NCBI RefSeq assembly: GCF_009711345.1
Contig: NZ_SMMA01000065.1
Span: forward strand, 169,042 to 233,041
From: Pseudovibrio flavus
Lineage (GTDB): Bacteria; Pseudomonadota; Alphaproteobacteria; Rhizobiales; Stappiaceae
DNA length: 64,000 nucleotides
Direction of reading: 5' to 3'
How positions within the stretch are numbered: the stretch's first letter is position 1; the number at the start of each line of letters is the position of its first letter. Below the pieces are notes generated by a model, which was not told the origin of the DNA, ran no database searches, and saw only the letters and a program-made list of their open reading frames with translations. Below are positions 7,418-15,914 of this stretch, in pieces. The position numbers and the translations under genes were made by a program.

Positions 7418-8398
7418 TTACTCGTAGTCTTCACTGCGAGGATTGTAAGGGTTCACTTCTTTCCAAGCCTTCATAAGCGTCTGCAGTTCTTCGTCTTCGC
7501 GATCAGGAAGCGCAATCTCGATTGTCACGAAGAGGTCGCCGCGTTCGCCGCCTTTCTTCGGAAGGCCCTTGCCCTTCAGTCGCATGGTTTTGCCGCTGCT
7601 TGTATTCTCGTGAACAGTCAGGTTAACCGCACCCTCAAGGGTTGGTACGCGAACCTTGGCCCCAAGCACAGCTTCATAGAGCGCGATTGGAAGGGCGAGA
7701 CGCAGATCATGTTCATCAACACGGTAAAGCGGGTGAGGGGCGTAACGCACCTCCACCATCGCATCACCCGGCTGGCCGCCGTGTGCAGAGCCATAACCCT
7801 GACCTTTCAGGCGGATCTTGTCGCCCTCAACGGTGCCTTCTGGGATTTTTACATCAACGGTTTTGCCGCTTGGCAGCTTTACGCGCACCTTGCCGACCTT
7901 CACAAGATCTTCAAGTGAAACACGCGCAACGATACTCGCATCAGCGCCTTTGGTTGGCTGGGAGCGTGGCGCTTCACCTGTAAAGCCTGCGCTGGAGCGT
8001 CTACGACCACCGCCGAAGCCGCCTAGAATGTCATTGAGGATGTCGTCAAAGCCGCCGCCACCGCCATCGCCGTGGAACTCTTGATGGAAACCGCCTTGGC
8101 CCTGCCGCGCACCGCGTCCGCCACCAAAGCCGCCAAAGCCACCGCCACCAAAACCTTGGCCGCCATAAAACTTCGGTTTGCCCTCGGCATCAATTTCGCC
8201 GCGGTCAAACTGTTCGCGTTTTTCTTTGTTTCCGACAATTTCATAGGCTTGGTTGATCTCGGCAAAGCGTTCTTTAGCTTTGGGATCACCCGCATTCTGA
8301 TCGGGATGATATTTCTTTGCGAGCTTACGAAAAGCGCTTTTAATCTCTTTTTCATCGGCGGTTTTAGAAACGCCGAGGACGGAATATGGATCTCTCAT
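7418..8398 (-). CDS. DnaJ-type co-chaperone without zinc domain (CbpA-like, type II)
   Basis: Cytosolic Hsp40 that stimulates DnaK ATPase and delivers clients. The 326-residue protein has an N-terminal J domain (1-70) starting DPYSVLGVSKTADEKEIK and containing the HPD tripeptide within KKYHPDQNAG, then a long Gly/Phe-rich linker (about 78-150), then the two-lobed C-terminal substrate-binding domain (about 160-315, with KIPEGTVEGDKIRLKGQG). The Cys-rich zinc module of true DnaJ is absent, which makes it the CbpA/DjlB-like class. It stands alone on minus and ends at the bidirectional terminator shared with the SDR. Confidence 0.92.
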   Translation of the reverse strand: MRDPYSVLGVSKTADEKEIKSAFRKLAKKYHPDQNAGDPKAKERFAEINQAYEIVGNKEKREQFDRGEIDAEGKPKFYGGQGFGGGGFGGFGGGRGARQGQGGFHQEFHGDGGGGGFDDILNDILGGFGGGRRRSSAGFTGEAPRSQPTKGADASIVARVSLEDLVKVGKVRVKLPSGKTVDVKIPEGTVEGDKIRLKGQGYGSAHGGQPGDAMVEVRYAPHPLYRVDEHDLRLALPIALYEAVLGAKVRVPTLEGAVNLTVHENTSSGKTMRLKGKGLPKKGGERGDLFVTIEIALPDREDEELQTLMKAWKEVNPYNPRSEDYE

Positions 8399-8604
8399 AG
8401 GCTGCCATCTAACGACAAATTGGATTGGCCCATAAGCTGGACCATATTTACGGTGATCATATGGTATCGACGCGCAAAAAACATCAGCTACCTACCTATG
8501 CTCATCTCTAAGAGCGTTTGACCTTGTCTCGCATGGTCACTCAACTTGGAAAGAGCACGCAACTGTTTGTTTTAGCAGTCGTTTAGAAACGGTAAACAGG
8601 GGCG

Positions 8605-9084
8605 CTATTCAGAAAACGGTTCCATCTTAACAACCCGCATACTACGGTTTGTATCAGGGCAGGAGCGTCCTTGATAGGCTTTGATACCATCAATTGTGTT
8701 TGCGCTTGTCACAAACTCGGCGCAGCCAGCAAGGGCAGTATCCTTGTGCTCGATGAGTGAAAGGATGGTGCCGCTATTACCACTGGAAGGGTTTACCCAT
8801 GCCAGCGGTTCGAAATAAGAATTGCTATTGGTGGTTTCTTCGCCGGTGATTGCTTCTTCAATCTTCTTTGAAATGATGAATTTGTCGCCTTGATCCACGC
8901 CGCCTTGCTCTTCCGTAGGAATGGAGCCGGTTGCAAGCATGGTGTCCTCGTCGCTAAAGTCGTCGGAATTAGAGCCCAGAGACATTGCAGTACAAGAGGA
9001 AAGACTTAACCCAATCAATATAGTTAGTACGCCGCGTTTAATGCGGGCCGACTCTTTGATATAGGATGCAGCAATCAAATTCAT
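8605..9084 (-). CDS. Small outer-membrane lipoprotein, RT0821/Lpp0805 surface-antigen-like
   Basis: A 159-residue secreted lipoprotein. The N-terminus is MNLIAASYIKES followed by a hydrophobic stretch and the lipobox LSLSSC, so Cys should be lipidated. The mature part has an acidic N-half and a C-terminal module with FEPLAWVNPSSGNSGTI and a late Cys pair (AGCAEFV, GRSCPD). The WxNPxSGNSG signature recalls RT0821/Lpp0805 or 17-kDa-antigen-type proteins. I start at ATG 9084, preceded by AGAGGT; an in-frame ATG seven codons upstream lacks a ribosome-binding site. Function unknown. It is transcribed divergently from pdxH. Confidence 0.7.
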   Translation of the reverse strand: MNLIAASYIKESARIKRGVLTILIGLSLSSCTAMSLGSNSDDFSDEDTMLATGSIPTEEQGGVDQGDKFIISKKIEEAITGEETTNSNSYFEPLAWVNPSSGNSGTILSLIEHKDTALAGCAEFVTSANTIDGIKAYQGRSCPDTNRSMRVVKMEPFSE

Positions 9085-9163
9085 AGGACCTCTGGCCCTT
9101 TCCATTTTTGTAGGTAGCTGAAGAAAACTCGGCAGCTGGCTACCCCAAGGGGGAATTCAAAAA

Positions 9164-9802
9164 ATGAACGATCAAAGTAAAGATTCTGATAATATATTTA
9201 GAAAAGATTACCTTAAGGAAGTCAATGGTCCCTTTCGGCTCTTCGGTGAATGGTTAAAGGAAGCCGAGAAGAGCGAGCCAAATGACCCAAATGCCATGGC
9301 GCTGGCAAGTGTGGATCCTGACGGAATGCCAAATGTTCGCATGGTTCTACTTAAGGGCTTTGACGATAACGGCTTTGTTTTCTACACAAACTTTGAAAGT
9401 ACAAAGGGCCACGAGCTTTTGGAAAGCGGCAAGGCTGCGCTATGCTTCCACTGGAAGAGCCTGCGCCGGCAGGTCCGTGTTCGCGGTACGCTGGTAAAGG
9501 TGGGGGATGAAGTGGCGGATGAATATTACGCCTCTCGTCCGCGCTCCAGCCGGATTGGCGCTTGGGCTTCAAAACAGTCCCGCCCGCTGGAAAGCCGCTT
9601 TGCGTTGGAAAAGGAAGTTGCCCGTTACGCTGCCAAGTATGCGATCGGCGAAATTCCTCGCCCGCAGTACTGGTCTGGCCTGTGCCTACAGCCGCTTGAA
9701 ATCGAATTCTGGCACGACCGCGCTTATCGTCTTCATGACCGCTTTGTTCTCAAGCGCGACACAATTGATAGCGAATGGAACATGACGCGCCTCTACCCTT
9801 AA
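9164..9802 (+). CDS. pdxH: Pyridoxamine 5'-phosphate oxidase
   Basis: FMN enzyme that oxidises pyridoxine or pyridoxamine 5'-phosphate to pyridoxal 5'-phosphate in vitamin B6 synthesis and salvage. The 212-residue length is typical. Motifs include [23 protein letters not shown] (FMN phosphate region), [31 protein letters not shown], the [16 protein letters not shown] loop, and the conserved C-terminus WNMTRLYP with the substrate-binding Arg. A GGGGGAAT Shine-Dalgarno lies about seven bases before the ATG. No operon partner: the next plus-strand gene is 760 bp away. Confidence 0.96.
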   Translation: MNDQSKDSDNIFRKDYLKEVNGPFRLFGEWLKEAEKSEPNDPNAMALASVDPDGMPNVRMVLLKGFDDNGFVFYTNFESTKGHELLESGKAALCFHWKSLRRQVRVRGTLVKVGDEVADEYYASRPRSSRIGAWASKQSRPLESRFALEKEVARYAAKYAIGEIPRPQYWSGLCLQPLEIEFWHDRAYRLHDRFVLKRDTIDSEWNMTRLYP

Positions 9803-9846
9803 GGGGCGCTCAAAACTATTGCCGAGCATAGCTGCAGACAAAAAAT

Positions 9847-9875
9847 AAGGTGCGTCCTTTAAACGGACGCACCTT
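9847..9875 (-). terminator. Intrinsic terminator of the small Cys-rich gene
   Basis: AAGGTGCGTCC (9847-9857) pairs with GGACGCACCTT (9865-9875). Read on minus the stem is followed by ATTTTTTG, giving a U-tract; on plus there is none. It therefore terminates minus-strand transcription coming from 9899 onward. Confidence 0.75.
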
Positions 9876-9898
9876 GTACCTTCACCAGTGAAACTGGA

Positions 9899-10156
9899 TC
9901 AGTCTGTCGCGCATGGATAATCTGCATCTGGTTTAGTCGGATACTTATCTTTGGCTTTGGAACAGCAACAGTTTGCAGCTGCAACTGCTTGAATGCCGAG
10001 GGGTTTATAAAGACTATCCAAATCCGGCTTGGATGGCTTTGGATACTTTTCAGAGGTGTTTGTGGTCATCTCTCGTCTTGGTGGACTGCTGGTTTGTTTT
10101 AAGGGACCGCCTTCATAGAGATCGAAGCTTTCGATAACAAGTGGCACAAGTCCCAT
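9899..10156 (-). CDS. Small Cys- and Lys/Pro-rich protein of unknown function
   Basis: An 85-codon reading frame. I do not recognise the product. The N-terminal part (MGLVPLVIESFDLYEGG) is followed by a Lys/Pro-rich stretch, KYPKPSKPDLDSLYKP, then LGIQAVAAAN, a CCC triplet, and KDKYPTKPDADYPCATD. An internal ATG at 10069 would give a 56-residue form. Neither start has a good Shine-Dalgarno. Support for a real gene is a dedicated minus-strand terminator 24 bp past the stop and the lack of any other gene using it. The leader-then-Cys-rich-tail shape invites comparison with peptide natural-product precursors or metal-binding peptides, but no modifying enzyme is adjacent. Confidence 0.45.
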   Translation of the reverse strand: MGLVPLVIESFDLYEGGPLKQTSSPPRREMTTNTSEKYPKPSKPDLDSLYKPLGIQAVAAANCCCSKAKDKYPTKPDADYPCATD

Positions 10157-10563
10157 GGTGGTGAATCGCAGACTCGTTTAGTAACGCTGCACGGCACCAA
10201 ATGAGCCTGAATTCAGGCACTATTATGATCGGTTGCTGTGCCTTTGATAGGTGACCAGAGAGCGCAGGAGTGGCGGATTTTCGCGGAAAAACTTGCGTGG
10301 TTAGGCTGCCTGTAAACCTGTCACGATGGGAAAAATACTTTATCTTCCGACACTTATGGATAAAACGGGTAGGTAATTTATCGATAAATTGCCGCTGAAA
10401 ATACCCGTGGGATGTTTGGTGCTTCGTGTCGTTTGGTCGCAGTTTCTGCTGAGAATCTCTGGAAGAATCCGGAGTGATTAGGTATTAGGACTGATCAATA
10501 TTAGTTGAGGGATATCCACTTCAATATTGAGGTCTAACCCATTGAATATAAGGAAATTACCCA
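10157..10563. other. Divergent intergenic region
   Basis: About 400 bp between the small minus-strand gene and the plus-strand HAD gene. I see no coding region. CAATATT (10496-10502) and AATATTG (10523-10529) form a loose inverted repeat just upstream of the HAD gene, within what may be its promoter or leader. Nothing else stands out. Confidence 0.4.
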
Positions 10564-11271
10564 TTGGCCCTTTCTGCCGTAATCTTTGATCGCGACGGTA
10601 CTTTGATTGACTTTGATGCAACATGGGGACCGGTCTTCGCCAATATGCTTTACGGTCTGACAGATGGGGACGAAATCGCAGCGGATAAAGCTGCCAAGGC
10701 CAGCGGGTTCGATCTCAAAAACAAGGTGTTTCTCACCGGCAGCCCAATCAAGGTTCAAACGCCCAAAGACTACTCTGTAATTTGGGCAGCAGCTCTTGAT
10801 GAAGAGTTCACCGACGCATTCGTGGCGCGTGTAGAAGAGCTACTCCTTCAAAACGCGGGCATCGCAGTTACTCCGTTTAAGGACACTCTGAAGGTTATTC
10901 ACGTCCTCTCTGAAATGGGAGTTCCTATTGGTCTAGCAACCAACGGCACAGAGGCATCAGCGCGTATGCAGTTGGAAGCGCTCGGCGTGCTGCAATACTT
11001 CGATTTTGTTGCCGGTTACGACAGCGGTTATGGAGCCAAGCCGGAAGCGGGACAGCTGCTCGCCTTTGCCAAGGCCTTTGGCTTGCAGCCTGAAGACATC
11101 GCGATGGTCGGCGATAGCCTTCACGATATTCATGCCGCCAATGCAGCCGGAATGGTGGGCATTGGCCTGACAACCGGCGCTATGACAGCAGAGCAGTTGG
11201 AGGCAGATAGCGACTATGTCTATGATGCTCTGGAAGGCATTTTACCCCACTTCACCGCAAAGAATGCCTAA
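10564..11271 (+). CDS. HAD-superfamily hydrolase, phosphoglycolate-phosphatase-like
   Basis: Mg-dependent phosphatase of 235 residues with all four HAD motifs: IFDRDGTLIDF (nucleophile and acid Asp), IGLATNGT (motif II Thr/Asn), GAKPEAG (Lys), and MVGDSLHDIHAA (acidic motif IV). The helical cap between motifs I and II is of the Gph/YieH type. Translation starts at a TTG at 10564 with AAGGAA about eight bases upstream. Phosphoglycolate is the usual default annotation for this group, but the substrate is not determined by the sequence. It is monocistronic as far as visible. Confidence 0.85.
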   Translation: MALSAVIFDRDGTLIDFDATWGPVFANMLYGLTDGDEIAADKAAKASGFDLKNKVFLTGSPIKVQTPKDYSVIWAAALDEEFTDAFVARVEELLLQNAGIAVTPFKDTLKVIHVLSEMGVPIGLATNGTEASARMQLEALGVLQYFDFVAGYDSGYGAKPEAGQLLAFAKAFGLQPEDIAMVGDSLHDIHAANAAGMVGIGLTTGAMTAEQLEADSDYVYDALEGILPHFTAKNA

Positions 11272-11477
11272 GGGAAACGTGCAGGGCCGTTCCAATTTAA
11301 TTAAAACTGCTGGATAGGGTCCCCATAATCGTACAGAGTCATATTTGCTCGGTTGTAAGGCGCGTTAAAACTCATAATATTGAGTGCTCTGGTACTTCCC
11401 GTTTTGCGGTCAATAGTTTGACCCAAGGAAAGACGGGTTTGGGCTGAGGACGGGTGCGGTAAAGTACACGAGGGGCA

Positions 11478-12389
11478 ATGTACAACCTTCTGCCAATGCG
11501 GGTTTCCAAGTCAGCGTGGCTTAGCCGACGGATCGGTGCCATTGCACTACCGTTTCTGATCATATCCCTGCTTGCCCATCGCTTTCAGCTTATCAGTGCT
11601 CAAGAGCTTGTAATCCTCTTCGGCTTTGGTTTTGCCATGGGTGTTGCGGGCCTTGGGTTGGCTCTCTATTCCCTCGTCGATCTTTGGAGGGAAGGCGGCA
11701 AGGGCTTTGGCAATTCCGTTTGGGGTATTCTGTTTGCAGGTATAGCTCTGTTTCCGTTTGGCCTCGCGGTGGTAGGTCTCATGAACTATCCGCGCATGAA
11801 TGACGTCTCAACCGATCTGCAAGAGCCGCCTGCGCTAAACCAGTATCAGGAGCTGGAAGCACCCCTTGATGCAGCAAAGATCGATCTGCAGAGAAAGCAC
11901 TATCCAGATATCGTGCCGCGCCGTTTCAGAGTGCACCCGCATGAGCTGCATAACGCGGCGGGCAATGTGGCGGAGCGGCTGGGTTGGGTTGTCCTCTACG
12001 ATGGGGCTTCGGACTTGTCGGATGAACCTTCCTTTTTCATCTTGGAAGCAACGACGCCGATTTTCGCTTTCAAGGATGATGTAGCGCTGCGCATTCGGCC
12101 TGATCCGGTAGGCTCTTTGCTTGATATCCGGTCCGCTTCCCGCTTCGGTGAGCATGACTTTGGCGCAAATGCAAAGCGTATCCGCAAGTTCTTGGATCAG
12201 CTTGATGCTGTGCTGCTGGAATCCTACGGCGATGCGGCGGTGCTGCCAACTCCGGGCCAGCTGGAAGGCGAGTTTGACCCTGAGTACGAACTGCCTGACT
12301 TTACAAAGGAGCCAGAGCAAAACTCTGGTCCTCTGAAACCACGTCAGATAACGCCGGTTCCAGATCTAAAACCTAGCCTTCGCAATTAA
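11478..12389 (+). CDS. Membrane protein with DUF1499 domain
   Basis: A 303-residue protein with three predicted membrane helices in the first 105 residues (around IGAIALPFLIISLLA, VILFGFGFAMGVAGLGLALYS and GILFAGIALFPFGLAVVGL), then a soluble DUF1499 domain. The domain signature is seen in DDVALRIRPDPVGSLLDIRSASRFGEHDFGANAKRIRKFLDQL, given here only to show the RSASR.G.HD.G.NA.RI motif. The C-terminal 50 residues are Pro- and acid-rich. The start ATG at 11478 follows GAGGGG closely. Function unknown for the family. Confidence 0.8.
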   Translation: MYNLLPMRVSKSAWLSRRIGAIALPFLIISLLAHRFQLISAQELVILFGFGFAMGVAGLGLALYSLVDLWREGGKGFGNSVWGILFAGIALFPFGLAVVGLMNYPRMNDVSTDLQEPPALNQYQELEAPLDAAKIDLQRKHYPDIVPRRFRVHPHELHNAAGNVAERLGWVVLYDGASDLSDEPSFFILEATTPIFAFKDDVALRIRPDPVGSLLDIRSASRFGEHDFGANAKRIRKFLDQLDAVLLESYGDAAVLPTPGQLEGEFDPEYELPDFTKEPEQNSGPLKPRQITPVPDLKPSLRN

Positions 12390-12391
12390 AA

Positions 12392-12417
12392 GAGCAGGGT
12401 AGAGGTCCACCCTGCTC
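12392..12417. terminator. Intrinsic terminator between convergent genes
   Basis: GAGCAGGGT (12392-12400) and ACCCTGCTC (12409-12417) with an eight-base loop. Read on minus, TTTTAATT follows the stem, favouring the aminotransferase gene; the plus-strand DUF1499 gene also ends directly before it. Confidence 0.7.
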
Positions 12418-12460
12418 AAAATCGCTGTATTTGCTTTCCGCGTAAGAGGCGGGCTTGCCG

Positions 12461-13675
12461 TCAGGCTTGCTCTTGCGCCGCTGCGGTGCCGGACTGGGAG
12501 CGAAGATCGGCAAATGCTGCCTCAATACGCGCGATAGCCTCTGTAACCATTGCACGCGGACAAGCAAGGTTAAAGCGGACGAACGTTTCACCGCCTTTGC
12601 CGAATGTCGCTCCGTGGTTCACCGCAACTTTTGCGTCCCGCTCAATGCGTCTGAGAACTTCGTTGAAAGGCAAGTCCACACCGCTGACGTCTACCCAAGA
12701 AAGGTAGGTGCTGTGTAAGCGCATGACTTTCGCGCCCGGAATAGCCGCTTCAAGACCTTCTGCCAGTAGCTTCTCGTTACCCTCAATGTACTCAACGACC
12801 GCGTCTACCCATTCGTCGCCGTTGTTGTAGGCTGCTGTTGTTGCGAGCGAACCCAAACGGTTAGGGCCGATTCCGCAAGCATTTGCCTGTGCTGCATAGC
12901 GCTTGCGGATATCTTCATCGCTGATAATCGCCGCCGCAGTCATAAAGCCTGCAAGGTTGAAGGTTTTGGAGGCTGCCGAGAAAGTGATGGTTCGTGCTGC
13001 GATCTCAGGTGAAAGGGTCGCAGTTGGAATGTGCTTGTAGCCGGAGAACACAAGGTCTTCGTGGATCTCGTCAGAGATGATCAAGATGCCGCGCTCAAGG
13101 CAGAAAGCGCAGATCTGCTCCAGCTCTTCTCTGGTCCATACACGGCCACCCGGGTTGTGCGGCGTGCAGAGCAGCAGGATCTTCGTCTTTTTATCGACCA
13201 AAGAAGGCAGGGTCTCGAAGTCGATCTTGTACTGCCCACCTTCAATAAGAAGCTGGCTCTCAATGAGTTTGCGGTTGTTTGCATGAACCGCGCGGCCAAA
13301 GGCGTGATAAACTGGAGAGAAAACTAAAACGCCGTCGCCCGGCTCGGAAAATGCCTGAATGGCAAGAGAATATCCGGCAACGACACCCGGTACGGTGGAG
13401 ATCCAGTCCTTCTCGACAGTGAAGCCATGGCGGCGATCCATCCACGAGACGATAGACTGTTTAAATGCATCATCATCGCCATAGTAACCATTGATGCCAT
13501 GCTCGGCCTGCGCCTTCAGCATGTCGTTGACAGCCTGCGGCGGACGGAAGTCCATATCCGCAACCCACATAGGAATGCCATCTTCAGCAGAGATGCCGTA
13601 GCGGCTTTCCATCTCGTCCCATTTCATAGAGTGTGTGTTCTTGCGATCAACGATGCTGTCGAAATCAATGGCCAT
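12461..13675 (-). CDS. PLP-dependent aminotransferase of the MalY/PatB cystathionine beta-lyase family
   Basis: Fold-type I PLP enzyme of 404 residues. MalY/PatB members cleave C-S bonds of cystathionine or cysteine conjugates, and some act as aminotransferases. Motifs: MPMWVADMDFRPP type N-terminus (seen as IPMWVADMDFRPP), CTPHNPGGRVWTREEL, ISDEIHEDLVFSG with the PLP-ring Asp, and TFSAASKTFNLAGF with the Schiff-base Lys. I start at ATG 13675 (MAIDFDSIVDRKNTHS), which fits the family; an in-frame ATG at 13741 would add 22 unconserved residues. It is transcribed in the same direction as the neighbouring metallo-hydrolase gene, 102 bp upstream. Confidence 0.9.
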   Translation of the reverse strand: MAIDFDSIVDRKNTHSMKWDEMESRYGISAEDGIPMWVADMDFRPPQAVNDMLKAQAEHGINGYYGDDDAFKQSIVSWMDRRHGFTVEKDWISTVPGVVAGYSLAIQAFSEPGDGVLVFSPVYHAFGRAVHANNRKLIESQLLIEGGQYKIDFETLPSLVDKKTKILLLCTPHNPGGRVWTREELEQICAFCLERGILIISDEIHEDLVFSGYKHIPTATLSPEIAARTITFSAASKTFNLAGFMTAAAIISDEDIRKRYAAQANACGIGPNRLGSLATTAAYNNGDEWVDAVVEYIEGNEKLLAEGLEAAIPGAKVMRLHSTYLSWVDVSGVDLPFNEVLRRIERDAKVAVNHGATFGKGGETFVRFNLACPRAMVTEAIARIEAAFADLRSQSGTAAAQEQA

Positions 13676-13777
13676 GGTTACAGACTGTCTCTTGAATGTT
13701 GTTAGTTCTACGAGGATACATGCGCCCCTGAAGCGTTCCAAGGATGAGATAGGTCTCTATCCTTGAGTTTTTCAGAG

Positions 13778-14680
13778 CTATGCGGGAATAAATTTTCCGC
13801 TAAGGGATATTGGCAGTTCGCAGGAAACGCGCTTTTGCACCACAAGGTCTTCAAGATGGGCGAGAACGTTAAGTGCCGCTGCGCCGTGCAGTTTCGGGTC
13901 CACATCCTTGTAAATGACTGCAACCATTTCAGGAATACTCTCAACGCCTGCTGCGACTTGCTCCATAACTGCCGCTTCTCTTTGAAGACGGTGAGCCTTC
14001 AGAGCGGGTAGATATTGAGAAGGGTTCAAAATTTCCCCACCATGGGCTGGAAACATCCTGTGGTCGCCAAATCCGGTTAGTAGCTCAAGTGACGCCATAT
14101 AGTCAGACATTGAACCATCCGGCGGCGCAACAACCGTCGTAGACCACGCCATAACATGATCGGCGGTGAGGACCACCTTCATCTCAGGTATGCGAAAGGC
14201 GATGTGGTTGACCGTATGTCCCGGTGTGTCCAGCGTCTCGATTTCCATTCCATCAATGGTGAAGCGGTCTCCGCCTTTGAGGATGCGGGCAGGGTTGTAT
14301 GAAGCATCCGCGCTCGCCTGCATTGGGTTCTCTGGCATGTCCTTAAAGGCTTCCGCGCGGCGATGCTCGGTTGAGCCCCATATTGGAGCGCCCGTTCTGT
14401 CCTGTAGTGCCTGCGCAAGCGGTGAGTGATCAATGTGTGTATGGGAAACCAGAATAGCCTTAACGGGGCGCGAGCCTATTGCTTCCATAAGGCTTGAGAG
14501 GTGCGCCTCATCAAGCGGACCAGGGTCAAGAACCGCTACTTCTTTCTGCCCAATTAGGAAGGTATTGGTGCCGAAAAATGTAAGCGGACCGGGATTGTTG
14601 CAGGTAACGCGCGAAAGCCCTGGAAGTATTTCCACATGTTCTCCGTAGCGCGGAACAAATGTGCGATTGAACTCAAGCAC
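13778..14680 (-). CDS. Metallo-beta-lactamase-fold hydrolase, LACTB2-like
   Basis: Dinuclear-metal hydrolase of 300 residues. The metal-binding signature is SHTHIDHSPLA (HxHxDH), with further ligands in DTPGHTVNHIAF, LTADHVM and the PAHGGE motif near residue 225. The C-terminal winged-helix-like segment with GAAALNVLAHLEDL is typical of the LACTB2/YflN-like group, where human LACTB2 is an endoribonuclease; the bacterial substrate is unknown. It lies upstream of the PatB-like gene on the same strand and could be cotranscribed with it. Start ATG 14680. Confidence 0.87.
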   Translation of the reverse strand: MLEFNRTFVPRYGEHVEILPGLSRVTCNNPGPLTFFGTNTFLIGQKEVAVLDPGPLDEAHLSSLMEAIGSRPVKAILVSHTHIDHSPLAQALQDRTGAPIWGSTEHRRAEAFKDMPENPMQASADASYNPARILKGGDRFTIDGMEIETLDTPGHTVNHIAFRIPEMKVVLTADHVMAWSTTVVAPPDGSMSDYMASLELLTGFGDHRMFPAHGGEILNPSQYLPALKAHRLQREAAVMEQVAAGVESIPEMVAVIYKDVDPKLHGAAALNVLAHLEDLVVQKRVSCELPISLSGKFIPA

Positions 14681-14823
14681 TGCCTATCCTCCCCAAGCTT
14701 GCAGCTTCATACCCTTCTGGCTCTATGAGGAAACCTAGGGAATCTCAATGGGTAATTGGTTGTCCCATCAGTTAAATGCATCTCTAGGGATGCAAAATTT
14801 ACCGAACTACGTGGTTTTTTAGA

Positions 14824-14846
14824 TTGCAATTAAGAATGAGTTGCAA
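14824..14846. promoter_or_regulatory. Candidate Mur/Fur-type operator before the metal transporter operon
   Basis: TTGCAA (14824-14829) is repeated after 11 bases as TTGCAA (14841-14846), within the dyad TGCAATTAAG...GAGTTGCA, about 100 bp before the binding-protein start. Spacing and TGCAA ends resemble, from memory, Mur-responsive sequences that control sitABCD in rhizobia. The sequence is certain; the regulator is inferred. Confidence 0.45.
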
Positions 14847-14945
14847 GTAGAGTGTGGATGTGCGTATGGTTTTTTCCGCGGCTTGTGGTCATTCTCTAAG
14901 CAGAATCAATGAACAAGCCCTTGTCTTGTAAAGAAAGATCAAAAG

Positions 14946-15914
14946 ATGAAGTCGATCACCGGGAGTTTACGTAGCCTTTTGGCCGTGGGACTGCTCTTGG
15001 GTATGAGCGCTGTAGCAACAGCGAAAGAACCTCTCAACATTGTTGCCACCGTTGGCATGGTTTCTGACGCTGTAAAGGCTGTTGGCGGAGAGCGCGTAGA
15101 GACGGAAGCTTTGATCGGATCAGGTATCGATCCGCACTCCTACCGCCAGACACGTAACGATGTGGTCAAACTGGGCCGCGCTGATGCGATTTTCGCAAAC
15201 GGCCTGTTTCTCGAAGCGCAGCTGGAAGAGCTGCTGCTGAAGCTGAAGACCAAGAAGCCGGTATTTTTCGTGGGTGAGGGTATCTCTAAAGACAAGCGTA
15301 TGGGCAGCGCAGACTATCAGGGCCGTTATGATCCGCACGTTTGGATGAGCCCTGAACTCTGGATCAATGCGGTGAATGCTACAGAAGCAGCGCTGATTGA
15401 ACTGGACCCAGAAGGCGAAGCCTACTTCAAGAAAAATGCGGACGAATATCGCAAGCAGATTGAAGCCCTTGCGGACTATGGCGATACGGTGCTTGCCACC
15501 GTGCCAGAGCAGAAGCGTGTGCTCGTAACTGCGCACGATGCCTTTGCCTACCTTGGTCGCGATTTTGGTATGGAGGTTGTCGGCATTCAGGGCGTTTCTA
15601 CTAACTCTGAGGCAGGCCTCAACCGCATTGAAGAACTGGTGAATTTGCTGGTCGAAAAGAAAATCGAAGCTGTTTTTGTAGAATCTTCGGTTTCTGAGCG
15701 AAATGTCCGTGCATTAGTGGAAGGCGCGGCTGCCCGCGGCCATAAAGTTGTCATAGGTGCAGAGTTGTTTTCTGATGCCATGGGTGACCCTGGTACCTAT
15801 GAAGGAACGTATGTGGGCATGATCGACCACAACATGACAAGTATTGCCCGTGCACTTGGTGGCAAAGCCCCGGAACGTGGCCTCAATAACAAACTTTCTC
15901 GAGGAGAAAGCTAA
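14946..15914 (+). CDS. Manganese/zinc-type ABC transporter, periplasmic binding protein (SitA/TroA/MntA family)
   Basis: Cluster A-I metal-binding lipoprotein-like or periplasmic receptor, 322 residues. A signal peptide ends around AVATAKEP. The four metal ligands can be assigned: His in GIDPHSYRQT, His in YDPHVWMSP, Glu in VFVESSVSERN and Asp in MIDHNMTS. This His-His-Glu-Asp set, with no His-rich loop, fits Mn2+ (or Fe2+) receptors better than ZnuA. It is the first gene of a tight four-gene operon: its stop overlaps the ATPase start. A Mur/Fur-like repeat lies upstream. Confidence 0.9.
   Translation: MKSITGSLRSLLAVGLLLGMSAVATAKEPLNIVATVGMVSDAVKAVGGERVETEALIGSGIDPHSYRQTRNDVVKLGRADAIFANGLFLEAQLEELLLKLKTKKPVFFVGEGISKDKRMGSADYQGRYDPHVWMSPELWINAVNATEAALIELDPEGEAYFKKNADEYRKQIEALADYGDTVLATVPEQKRVLVTAHDAFAYLGRDFGMEVVGIQGVSTNSEAGLNRIEELVNLLVEKKIEAVFVESSVSERNVRALVEGAAARGHKVVIGAELFSDAMGDPGTYEGTYVGMIDHNMTSIARALGGKAPERGLNNKLSRGES

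Noticed and set aside
9899-10156. Methanobactin or lasso-peptide precursor
   Set aside because: No matching core motif and no adjacent biosynthetic genes; kept only as an unknown small protein.
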